Assembly (NCBI GenBank): GCA_022036555.1
Contig: CM039141.1
Span: forward strand, 10,281,430-10,345,429
DNA length: 64,000 bases
DNA from: Microstegium vimineum
Lineage: Eukaryota; Streptophyta; Magnoliopsida; Poales; Poaceae
Reading direction: 5' to 3'
The position numbers were made by a program, and so were the translations under genes. The number at the start of each line of letters is the position of its first letter. The first letter of the stretch is position 1. The notes under the pieces are model-generated. The model worked only from the letters and a program-made list of their open reading frames with translations. It had not been told where the DNA came from and searched no databases. Below are positions 1 through 10,351 of this stretch, one piece after another.

Positions 1-72
1 CACCTGATGTACTATTGAGAAAAGATACTTCTGTATAAGCCACAAAATGGCCATGAATTCCCTGTGTAATGT
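1..72. other. Left flank of the retrotransposon insertion
   Basis: This is the host DNA to the left of the 10 kb retrotransposon. The last five bases (68-72, AATGT) match four of the five bases just right of the element (10033-10037, AATGC), which I read as a target-site duplication with one later substitution. No reading frame crosses this stretch. It is probably intron or upstream sequence of the gene that resumes at 10352. Confidence 0.55.
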
Positions 73-1087
73 TGTTGACACAAAAAGCGTTAGGATTTGC
101 GAACACCTCAGGCTATTACCCGAAATTCGATATCCAAGGTGTGCCGGTCGATTTGACCAGTTAATCGACAAGGACGATAACTAGAATAAGATCTGAACAG
201 GACAACGGCGATACGGCCGGATGTCAAGACTCAGACTTGATCATGATAACTAGAGCAGAGCTGAACGAAACAACAGCGATGCGTCCGGATGTCAAAGCTC
301 AGAGGTACTCCCACGCGGAACTTGCAAGGGTTTGACGGAGATCAAAGTGATGCAGCCCGTCGAAGCTTGAAGAACTCGTAGATAAACTAAGATTAATGCA
401 AAAAGGATAAATCGCAGTAAAAATAGAATAAGAGTAAATTGATTTGATTTTGATTGGATTGATATATATTACGCAACCCTTGGGCACATATTTATACTCC
501 GCATGGAGAGTTGTACAGAGACACGACTCGTACCTTCCCTAAACAAAACTCCTAACTTTAAGTAAATAACGGACTCGCGCAGAAGTCGGACCCAAATAAC
601 AATATTATTTTCCTAAACAGACAACCCTATTGTTAAGGAAATAAACGACTCGTGCAAGAGCCGGACTTAAACTACTATAACAATACTGGTATAAAATCAC
701 CAGTTTCCTTATGTCCTTCCTTCGATGAAAACTTTCCATCGGCAGGTTCCTTCAATCTGTGACTTCCTTCTTTCGCCACCGGCAATCTTCTGCTGACGTC
801 AACCGCCACATCACCCTGTACCCATCGGCACTCCATGCCCATCGGCATCATCTCCTCATCAGCAATCGGTATCGGCAACATCTCCTCATCGGCAATCGGC
901 ATCGGCAACTTTGCAGTTCTGGTGACTTGACTTCACCAATTAACCCTTATCGGCAAGAAACTTATCTTTTCTGCAGCATTCTTTCTCATTGGTAAATTCG
1001 ACTGATAACTTTCCGATGCCGATAAAAAACAACCACCAATCAACACGTCCTAGCTCATTTGACACGTGTCGAAAAACGGTGTCAACA
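73..1087 (-). repeat. Left LTR (3' LTR of the element)
   Basis: It is a direct repeat of 9033-10032. By eye about 15 substitutions fall in the first 350 bases and fewer after that, giving roughly 3-4% divergence, mostly transitions. At about 790-960 the two LTRs differ by small indels inside a run of short units containing ATCGGCA; this copy holds an extra segment around 806-846. The ends TGTTGACA and TGTCAACA form a short inverted repeat, as is normal for LTRs. Confidence 0.9.
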
Positions 1088-1099
1088 CATGCCCCCCAA
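1088..1099 (-). other. Polypurine tract next to the 3' LTR
   Basis: On the minus strand the bases read TTGGGGGGCATG directly before the LTR start TGTTGACACC. A G-rich purine run at this place is the plus-strand primer site of LTR retrotransposons, and it fixes the element's direction as minus. Confidence 0.6.
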
Positions 1100-1541
1100 T
1101 TTCGGAGTGTAGAATATTTTACGCGCCGAAATTTTCTCTATTATAACTGTTCCCTCCAAGATGACCACACGACTTCCTCGATTACCGCGCGCAAAACTAT
1201 TGCATACCCTTCCGCATTTCTGCTCAGCACGAAGAAAATTCTAAAATACCCCTGACCAGGTCTATAAAAATTACCATCATCCAATTTGTTCTTTACCCTG
1301 AGCCCACTTTCACTTTCACCTGCCCTCGTCTTCAACCTCGGCGGCGACCCCGAAGAACAGTCCCGTGAACTCAAGCGGCGACATACTCCTCCAGCAAAAC
1401 TCGAACAGCACCAATGGCGATCCACTTCGACATCCCAGGGTAAATCTGTTCTCTCCTCACCTCATCTTCTGCAAGTTCCCTTTCTGTACTACTTTATAAT
1501 TCCTTTTTCCCCTTTCTTTCTTTGATTTTTCCGAAACCTAG

Positions 1542-4500
1542 GAACTGTACAACAAGGTAGTAATCCCAATCGAACAATCCAGTTTCAACTGCTTAGGCCC
1601 AATGGGACACCCTGATCCCACCAATCTGATTAATGCCGAGACCAACCGCATCCCCTTCAAATCCGAGTGTTTTAGCCTAGGATTATGGAAAGACGCCTTT
1701 CGTTCATGGCCTAGACCCACCAAGAGATAGAAGAACTGGTACCTTAGAGTAATTAGAACACAACAAGTTTACTGGTCAGAGCGTAACCTAGACCAGTGCA
1801 TCAGACTCTCCATTGCCGATATGGAGAAGAATAAGAACATGATGATGACAGCCTAAGACGCCTTTCGTTCATGGCCTAGACCCACCAAGAGATAGAAGAA
1901 CTGGTACCTTAAAGTAATCAGAACACAGCAAGTTTACTGGTCAGAGCGTAACCTAGACCAGTGCATCAGGCTCTCCATTGCCGATATGGAGAAGAATAAG
2001 AACATGATGATGACAGCCTCTTACTTCTGGTCCGATACAATGAATGCTTTCTTATTCAGACATGGACCTGCTACCCCCACCCTTGCCGATGTGCATATGC
2101 TTACTGACCTAGATGTTTCCTCTGTCGATACCCCTGCCCTGTTCAACAGGAAGGCCGAGTATAAGGTGAATATATGTAACATCGGCGGCTGGACTGGTTA
2201 CATCCAGGAGTATCAGAAGACTGGATCGGTAGGTCAGAGGGAACACGCCACCTTCTTGAACATGTGGCTAGAAAAATTTATCTTCTGTGGCAAAACTGTC
2301 GGACCTACCACAATGTACCTCCCGGCAGCAGAACTCCTAGCCGATGGAACAAGACTCCCTCTCGGCCGATATCTCCTTGGATCGGTGTACCGTCTTCTAC
2401 ACCAAGTATCTAAGAAACTTCTGTTGGGTGAGCCCATCGGTAACCTTGGGGGTCCTTGGTGGTTCGTAAATATGTGGTTGAATGCACACATGTACAAGGT
2501 CCTCCAATTTGACCTATTCACTCAGGAATTTTCGAGGGATATATCGGAAAACTATGTATTTGGTGATGATGAATCGGCAACTCGTCTCCCACTCAATTTC
2601 GGAGAGGCCATCATAATGCTGCTAGGGACCGATGCAGATGCAGACCAGTTCGACAGATTCTTCCAAAAGTTCTACAACGGAATCCCTGCTGCAGAACGGC
2701 TTTGGTGGCCTTATATTGATGAGGACAACCGATTCCCCTTGCTATTCAACCTCACCGATGAGAACGTGCCTGAAGTGATCATGAAGGCCAGCATTGTTCC
2801 CCGAGCCATTCCAGTTAACATTTTCGGAACTATGAAGAATGCTCCTCCATCCTTTGAATTCTATTATCCATCGGTAGCGGCAAGACAACTGACATTTGGC
2901 CAACTACCGATCAAGCTCTGCTATGCCAAGGTTGTAAAACCAAGACAAATCATCTCCAGCGCCATTGACTGGAACAAGGTCGTCAATCTACCTTTCGATG
3001 CCGATACGTCAGACATTGATCTATCCTCCTGGGCACCAACATCTTTCATCACGGAAGAGTACAAGTTTTGGTGGCAAGAATGGAGAAATCAACTATTCGC
3101 CAAGTCATCGCACCATTATCGTCATTTGATTGACGCCAACTACGCCATTCCCGATGATGCAGTAAGTTTTTATTTTAATGCATTCATTATTTACTTCTCT
3201 ATCATCGGTATCGACATCTGACCCTTCTTAACAGGTTGATGACCCAATCCCTGAAATGAGCAAGAGTGGCAAGCCCTTCCACCTTCGAGTGATGAGCCTA
3301 GTATCAATCATCGGCAATAATGCTCCTACACTGGCTGCCTTCACTCCTCAGAGGATACATAGGGTCACTCTGAAGCCAAGGTCGACAACCGCAACGACCA
3401 GTGCTACTCCATTGGCTGCTGCCGCCATCTTGGCGCGAGCTTTCGCAGTAAGTCCCACTTTCACTTTTACCGATCACAAACTATTCATCGGTAGCTTACA
3501 CCAAACATTCTTCAGGCAGTGAGGTCATCGACAGCTACTCCAAACGTATAAGCTTCCCCAAATCCTGCTGCCGATGCCCCCCAGGCTTCACCAAAACGGG
3601 CTGGTTCTCCCACTGCTGCACCAAAGAAGAAACGCCTGAGGCGAGCCACTCCAGCTACCGATGCACCAACAGCAGAGCCATCATCAGCCCGTATCCTTGA
3701 TCATCCACTGGACGACGTCTCCGATCAGGAAATAACACCGCCCGCCGCGACAGCGGAGGCAACATCGGCATCGGCACCTTCACCAGCCGAAATCCCCGAT
3801 GAGAGAACGGCGTCACCACCACAGGAGCCAGCCACCACAGCAGAAGCAACAACAGCGCCACCAGCACCAACTACTCCTCTCACAGAGGTAAGTTCATCGG
3901 CAACTGCTGCCGATTTTCAGGATGAGGCCGTACCAGCCGACTTTCCAAGCCCTAGGCAAGAAATCTGTTTCAAAATGGTAAACCGACTGTTACGAAACTT
4001 GCAATATTAGCTCATGATCGGCAAATTCTAACTTTTTTCTTTTCAGGCCCAAGATTCTCCCGACAGCTTGTTCTCTTTCGGCGTCAACCTCCCTGGCGAA
4101 GACGAAGATTAAGAAGGTTCTGCTGCAGCAAACAACTTATTCTCCTTCGCCGTCACCTTTCTCGATGAAGACGAGGACGAAGAAAGCTCTGCTCCAGCTT
4201 TATCGGCAGAGGTCAAATTCAAGCTTGAAGCACTGCTCTCTCTACTGCAACAAGACACATCCCAGCTCGTCCAAGACTCTATTGCAGCAAATGCAGCTTT
4301 CAAAGACATCCAAGGCCACCTGTCTGCCGATACAGAAGAAATCCTCTTCCAGGCAGCATTCCTCGAAAGCCGCCAACTCCGATACCAACGGGTCTCACGT
4401 CGCATTGCTGATAGGAACGCCCAGTCCAAGCTTGCAGAGGAAATGCTCAAGTTCAAGCAAATTGCCGATGAGAAGCATAAGAGCATCGGCCAAGTAAAAG

Positions 4501-4796
4501 CCTCCGGCGCTAATCTTGAGCAAGAAATAGTTCACCTATCGGCAAGAAGGGAAGAGTTGCAGGCTAAATTAAGAAAAGTTGAAGAAGCTTTAAACACAGC
4601 TAACCAGAAGAAAGCTCAGCTGTCCGATACCGTCAAAGCTCTTCGACAAGAAAGGGACACAAACGCCCGACAAGCTATCGCGCTGAAGAAGAAGATCAAG
4701 CCGATCGAAGGGTCTGCCGATGATGATGCCAAGGAGATGGAAGAAATAGAGCAAATTCGCCTACGTGCGATATCAGCTATCCAATCCTTCTTGTAA
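1542..4796 (+). pseudogene. Plant mobile domain (PMD, aminotransferase-like) gene inside the retrotransposon, disabled
   Basis: The frame from about 1542 reads through a PMD-type domain. Visible family features are the FRHGPATPTLADVHMLTDLDV stretch near 2061-2120 and Trp/Phe-rich segments such as PWWFVNMWLNAHMYK. Plant introns interrupt it: 3153-3235, about 3449-3516, 3892-3924 and about 3979-4047, each with GTAAGT-like or GTAAAC donors and CAG acceptors. The tail is Ala/Pro/Glu-rich, then a charged coiled-coil segment (about 4440-4790) ending in TAA near 4794. In-frame stops occur at 1728-1730 (TAG, probably from Trp), 1854-1856, about 1893-1895, about 3549 and about 4111, so no intact protein is possible. 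PMD domains occur in plant proteins such as MAIL1 and in transposons; here the gene lies antisense to gag-pol. An exon upstream of 1542 (ATG near 1414) is possible but I could not join it in frame. Confidence 0.7.
1692..2021 (+). repeat. 165-bp tandem duplication within the PMD gene
   Basis: The segment starting GACGCCTTTCGTTC at 1692 recurs at 1857, a period of 165 bases (55 codons, frame kept). The two copies differ at about four positions, all transitions. Both carry the same TAG in the motif that should read KRW, so that stop probably predates the duplication. The junction between copies creates a further TAA. Confidence 0.85.
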
Positions 4797-4921
4797 TTTG
4801 CTACAATTCATCATATCGGCAAATGTAACAGTAACACTTAATTTTGCTCTGTAATATAATGTCAGTATACTTTTACCGATGTTTTATAATTTTCTCTTTC
4901 ATCGGCATTCAAACGAGCACT
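4797..4921. other. Convergent gap between PMD gene and pol remnant
   Basis: About 125 AT-rich bases separate the PMD stop (plus) from the integrase end (minus). They presumably hold both 3' ends. I see no other feature. Confidence 0.4.
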
Positions 4922-6038
4922 CTATGCGTCTACCCAAATACTAAGGTAATATTTCTTCAAGTATTTACCGTTGATTGCTCTGGAGAATACAACTCTTTCG
5001 AGAGTTTCTAAAATATAAGCATTACCAAGAGCAGACTGTTTTTTCCGATAAGGACCTTCCCAATTAGGAGACCATTTTCCAAACTTAGAACTCTTGGTCC
5101 CAATCAGTAAAGTCAACTTCCATACCAGATCGTCATCGGCAAATTGCTTCAACTTCACCTTCTTATCATATCATCTGACAACCCTTCTCTTATTCTCCTT
5201 TATGCTGATCAAAGTCCTCAACCGATGACTTGCTAAATCTTCTAACTCATCTTTCATAAGAGTATCATACTCATCGGCTGTTAATTGATTGTGAGAAGAC
5301 AACCGCCTAATTATCCATTTCATCTTAAATGCCGATTGATGTGTTCCACACACCCTCATGGATCTCGTCCATTAATTCTTTTGACTCTCCTCTACTAAAG
5401 CACCTCAACAAAACTTCATCAATTATCCGATAATACAATTCACTGTCAAGGAGCACATACCTTGAAACCTTAGGCGCCTATCAACCTTAGACGTATCTCT
5501 TAAATAATCGGCAATTTCTTTTCTTCAGTCATCGGCAATCATTACCGATGTCATGACTTTTTGAATCGGCTGATATCCTGAAGTATTCTGCGCTAACCGA
5601 TTGACCTCTTCATCATGCAACCTAGGAATATGCTTAAGGCGGTACTCTTTGAATTCTTTTAATAATTACAAACACTTCTCATAGGTTAGAATTAAAGCTT
5701 CACTTCGACACTCATATGTTCCAATTACTCATAGAATCACCGAAGATTTCAATAGCATCAGCATGTACCTCCCTGAATAATTCCAACTCCTTTTGCAGGG
5801 CCTGATATTCAACCTGATTGTTTGTGGAAGTAGCAACAATCGGCAGTGAAATTCCATGTTTCCGTTCACGGGTGAAATTAGAACAATGTCGATACCTGTC
5901 TCTTCCTTGCATGTAGACCCACCAAAGAACAGTCCAAAGAGCAACTTCCTCTAAAAGGCTTGCACCACTTCTTTGACTATTATACATAAGCATTGCAAAG
6001 CCATTCTCACAATCCTTTTGCAACAAAAAAAAATTCAT
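4922..6038 (-). pseudogene. pol remnant: RNase H, integrase zinc-binding and C-terminal parts; no RT, protease or integrase core
   Basis: Reading leftwards: about 6038-5712 gives an RNase H-like stretch, with a GSTCKEETGIDIVLISP segment and, one frame over, NNQVEYQALQKELELFREV and IFGDS, so a frameshift lies inside. About 5400-5310 gives the end of the integrase zinc-binding domain (GVCGTHQSAFKMKWIIRR). This jumps straight to a segment matching the region after the integrase core (ELASHRLRTL type), then FGKWSPNWEGPYR and INGKYLKKYYLS down to a stop at 4922. The catalytic DDE core that should lie between is missing, as are reverse transcriptase and protease between this block and gag. Several stops and frameshifts are present. 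Family knowledge places this RNase H and C-terminus with Tat-lineage Ty3/gypsy elements. Confidence 0.8.
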
Positions 6039-6169
6039 CGGCAGCGCCGTTCTTAATGGACATACTCTTTACTCAACCTGCCGATGCCCCCCAAGTGTAA
6101 CAGCTGGAATGCCAGGGCTCATCAAGTGCTGCTCCTAAGCTAAAATGCCAGAGGCCATCGACTGCAGTT

Positions 6170-8991
6170 ACGCTATCGACAATCTATTGATATTTGCCGA
6201 TGAACTCTCATCTTTGCGCTTTGGCCTCTGTCGCCTGTCATGAAGACTTCCCTCTGGAAGTGTTTCCACCATGATACAAATCTTCTTGGCGCTCGCGCTG
6301 CATCTTCCTTCTTTAAGTCTTTGTAAGACCCTTGGGGCACCACTGAGGAAGCTTGGTTTTTCAAACAGGCTGACACTGCTTTTCACTGCTAGTATCGGCA
6401 CCATTCCTGATGTCTGGATCTCTGGAGGATATGTCTTCATCAGGCATCCTTGTATTGGCCATCTGTTCAAGTTCTTCCTGACCAATACGTTTGCCAAGCC
6501 AGCTATGCGCGCTAAGCTCGCCCCCCAGTCGGTCATGTGCTGACTTCTTCTCTCTGAGCGGCCCGACATACCTGGATGCTCGATCATCAAAACAAGGTTT
6601 CTTTTCTGACCAATCAGCATGGTAGTACCCATTGCACTCAGGGCAATTATCAGTAGTCGGCAACTTGCTGCCTTCTCCCCAACAATGAACAAAGAAAGGA
6701 CACTTCCAATAATCCGTGTGTCAATACCATTCTTGATGTCTTTCTTCTTGCTGCCGATATTGCTCCTCTTGCGATTGCCGATACTCTTGCCTTGACCGCA
6801 TATGCGTGATTATAACACCAGGAGCTCTCTGGGCATTGCTACTTTAATCGGCAACTTTCTTGCCCTTTTTATCATCGGCGAACTTCTTCACATCACGCTC
6901 TTGATGGTAAGGATATACCGATGCATTCTTTCTGGCAGCTTCCGATATCAGCACTTTAATTTTTTCACTAGTTTCCACCATATTATTTGGAAATGGGTGC
7001 TGATCAATCTCCATCGGTTTCTGGGCTTTAGTATTTTCAAACTTAATCCATCCAGACTCAATTCCTGACTGCAACTGCTGCCTAAAGATTTTGCAGTCAT
7101 TGGTATTGTGCGAAGTTGCATTGTGCCACTTGCAATACCTGATTTTCTTGAGCTCTTCGACCGATGGAATTACCTGATTAGGTGCCAGCTTAATCTTCCC
7201 TTCTTGAAGCAATAGGTCAAACATCCTATCGGCCTTGGTGATATCAAAGGTAAATCTCTCAGCTTCCTTTTGATCAGACGGACAAGATACCGGCTTCTCG
7301 TTCTTAATCCACTCAACAATGCCGACACTTGGCTCTTCATCCGACCTAGAATCTTCCTTTTTCTTAATTAAGGACACCTCTTTATCCCAATTTTCACTAG
7401 GCTTGAAAACCTTGGTGTCTTGATCTTGTCGATGCACAGGCTCGTCGTTAACTGGCTGAGCCGGTTGACATACTATTTCATGTTTTTGTGACGAATAAAC
7501 CGGAGCAATCGACACATTTGCGGCACCAGTCTGTTGAATATTATGCATCCGATGGGCAACTCCGAACGCCTACTGGTTGAGTAGGTTGATGTACTTCTTC
7601 AGGTCTTGATGTCAAAGTGCTTGAAGTGATTGGTGCGTGCATAGTACCAGTCATCTGAACACTATGCATCGACTGAGTTGCCGATGGGCAATTTTGCACA
7701 CTCACTGGTTTGTGTGGTGGCATTATATTCATCGGTTGCTGTACCGATGTCTCATTGTGCACATTCACTTGCGAGTATTGCGGTGTAGTACTTATCGGCT
7801 GACGTACCGATATTTCATTCTGAAGACTCGCCGGATGACACTGCGGAGCTCTTGCCACTTGGTGCCCAGGCTGCACAACTTGCTGCTGAATCGGCAATTG
7901 ACCGATCCAACTTACATTAGGTGTCATCGGCACATGACTTACCGATGACTGATAACCAGCTGACTCTTGTAGCCCTTGTACCCTTGGATGATAGCTTTGA
8001 TTTGCGGGTACCATAGGTTGAGCAGCCATTATCGATACAGGCTGATTGAGAATCGGCATGCCTTGTTACATCGACCAAGAATTTACCGATGGCTGATAAC
8101 CAACTGATGTCTGTCGTTCTTGTGGCGCCGGGTAATTGACAGAATAATTACCTTGGTTAGTAGGTACTCCAGTTTGAGGAACCATTGCCGCCATGGGTTG
8201 ACTTATATCTGCTGAGCCTTGTTGTATCGGCAAGTGATTTGCCGATAGTTGGGCGTAAGGCACTCTAGGTATTGCCATTTGAAGATTCCCTGTTGGCAAC
8301 TGTACCCTCGGAGAAGATGTAGCATAATGCATCACTGGAACCATCGGTTGTACAGGTGTTGCCGATGCCATGGGAATCTTCCCCCTGCATGGTTACCTTG
8401 GACCAATCTGGAATCAGCAGATGGACTTGGAGACATACCGTATCCCCACCAGTTGGCAGAAGTTGGCTGACTCTGGGTCACAGGTCCAGACATTATTGAG
8501 GCCACCAGATTTGTATTCACCTGAGTGATGCTTGTCGGGCTCGATCTTGGTGGCATGATCTCATCGGCAGATCGGTTCATAATCGGTGAAGACATCTTTG
8601 AAACCGCCGATGGGATCGTAACAGATGTCGATCCGAGTTGACAATACTTCGAACCAACATAATATGGTGCCTGTCCTCCCTTGAAAGTTTGCTTAACAGC
8701 ATTGCATACAGTATCGGACAGCACATTGGATTGACTAATTAATACATTATTTAATGCAGAATTAACCATCTCTTGTAATTTACCAGGATCGGCGTCGAAA
8801 GTGACCTGCCGTGGCGACGGCGGATCTTGCTTTTGGACTGCTTCGCCAATTTTATTTAGGTTGAAGGATTTGAGATATAACCGCCTGTACTCCTCCATGG
8901 CCTGCTCCATAGTCCGCCTCTAATCATCTCTCAGATTGGCTTCGGAGACTCCGATGACGTTCTTCGGATTGACGTCGGTATTATCACCCAT
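6170..8991 (-). pseudogene. gag polyprotein of the retrotransposon, broken
   Basis: The likely start is ATG at 8991-8989, opening MGDNTDVNPKNVIGV. A TAG at 8922-8920 interrupts before the conserved MEQAMEEYRRLYLKSFNL. A Pro/Gln-rich middle follows (about 8370-7540), broken by a frameshift near 8380, a TAA near 8066 and another frameshift near 7545. The zinc-knuckle-like region typical of plant gypsy gag is clear at about 7130-7050 (RYCKWHNATSHNTNDCKIF). A second Cys-containing stretch (CPECNGYYHADW) lies near 6645. Most lesions look like C-to-T changes, as expected for methylated, silenced DNA. No functional product can be made from this copy. Confidence 0.8.
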
Positions 8992-9032
8992 GATAGATGT
9001 ATAATTCGTCCCATCGGGTGTACCAAAAGAGG

Positions 9033-10032
9033 TGTTGACACAAAAAGCGTTAGGATCTGCGAACACCTCGGGCTATTACCCGAAATTCGATATCCAAGGT
9101 GTGTCAGTCGATTTGACCAGTTAATCGACAAGGACAATAACTAGAACAAGATCTGAACATGACAACGTCGATACGCCCGGATGTCAAGACTCAGACTTGA
9201 TCAGGATAACTAGAGCAGAGCTGAACGAGACAACAGCGATGCGCCCGGATGTCAAAGCTCAGAGGTACTCCCACGCGGAACTTGCAAGGGTTTGACGGAG
9301 ATCAAGGTGATGCAGCCCGTCGAAGCTTGAAGAACTCGTAGATAAACTAAGACTAATGCAAAAAGGATAAATTGCAGTAAAAATAGAATAAGAGTAAATT
9401 GATTTGATTTTGATTGAATTGATATATATTACGCAACCCTTGGGCACATATTTATATTTCCGCATGGAGAGTTGTACAGAGACACGGCTCGTACCTTCCC
9501 TAAACAAAACTCCTAACTTTAAGGAAATAACGGACTCGCGCAGGAGTCGGACCCAAATAACAATATTATTTTCCTAAACAGACAACCCTATTGTTAAGGA
9601 AATAAACGACTCGTGCAAGAGCCGGACTTAAACTACTATAACAATACTGGTATAAAATCACCAGTTTCCTTATGTCCTTCCTTCGATGAAAACTTTCCAT
9701 CGGCAGGTTCCTTCAATCTGTGACTTCCTTCTTTCGCCACCGGCAATCTTCTGCTGACGTCAACCGTCATCTCCTCATCAGCAATCGGTATCGGCAACAT
9801 CTCCTCATCGGCAATCGGCATTGGCAACTTTGCAGTTCTGGTGACTTGACTTCACCAATTAACCCTTATCGGCAAGAATCATCCAGCTCCCATCGGCAAC
9901 AAACTTATCTTTCCTGCAACATTCTTTTTCATTGGTAAATTCGACTGATAACTTTCCGATGACGATAGAAAACAGCCACCAATCAACACAAGTCCTAGCT
10001 CATTTGACACGTGCCGAAAAACGGTGTCAATA
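9033..10032 (-). repeat. Right LTR (5' LTR of the element)
   Basis: This is the partner of 73-1087. It lacks part of the short ATCGGCA-type repeat block of the left copy but has an extra segment at about 9877-9900. Its last bases read TCAATA where the left LTR has TCAACA. Just inside it on the minus strand, TGGTACACCCGATGGG (about 9023-9008) sits where a tRNA primer-binding site belongs; I cannot name the tRNA. Confidence 0.9.
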
Positions 10033-10351
10033 AATGCCTACAGTGTGGGTCGAAATCCACATGCCATGTCGTCAAGGCATCCTTTTTTTCCTTTGTGTCT
10101 ATTGCTAGATCCTAACTCCTGAGATGCCACATGGTAGAAGTCATATGTGAGTTATATAGCTCAAATCTATTGACAATTTTCTCTAAAATTATCTTTGTAT
10201 TAATGATGTTACATTTTTTATCATTTATGTGGCGCGCTGCACTGAGACTCACTGATGGCTAAGACAAGATTTATATAGACACATTAATCCAATAGTCAGG
10301 CTTGAATAATTGAATAATTTTCCTTTTGTATTTCCTTATGTTAATGAACAG

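Larger units (their letters stand above)
73..10032 (-). mobile_element. Ty3/gypsy LTR retrotransposon, Tat/Retand-like, with antisense PMD gene
   Basis: Two direct repeats of about 1 kb (73-1087 and 9033-10032) begin TGTTGACAC and end in TCAACA or TCAATA. They bound a 7.9 kb interior. Coding order on the minus strand is gag (8991 down to about 6170), RNase H, then the integrase zinc-binding and C-terminal parts (6038 down to 4922), so the right LTR is the 5' LTR. A purine run (TTGGGGGGCATG on the minus strand, about 1088-1099) precedes the left LTR, as a polypurine tract should. The RNase H and the integrase end (NGKYLKKYY) resemble the Tat lineage. Protease, reverse transcriptase and the integrase catalytic core are absent and all frames carry stops, so this is a non-autonomous, decaying copy. 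A spliced PMD-like gene occupies 1542-4796 on the other strand. Confidence 0.9.

Noticed and set aside
9008..9032. Primer-binding site matched to a named tRNA
   Set aside because: TGGTACACCC lies in the right place, but I could not match it to the 3' end of a specific plant tRNA.
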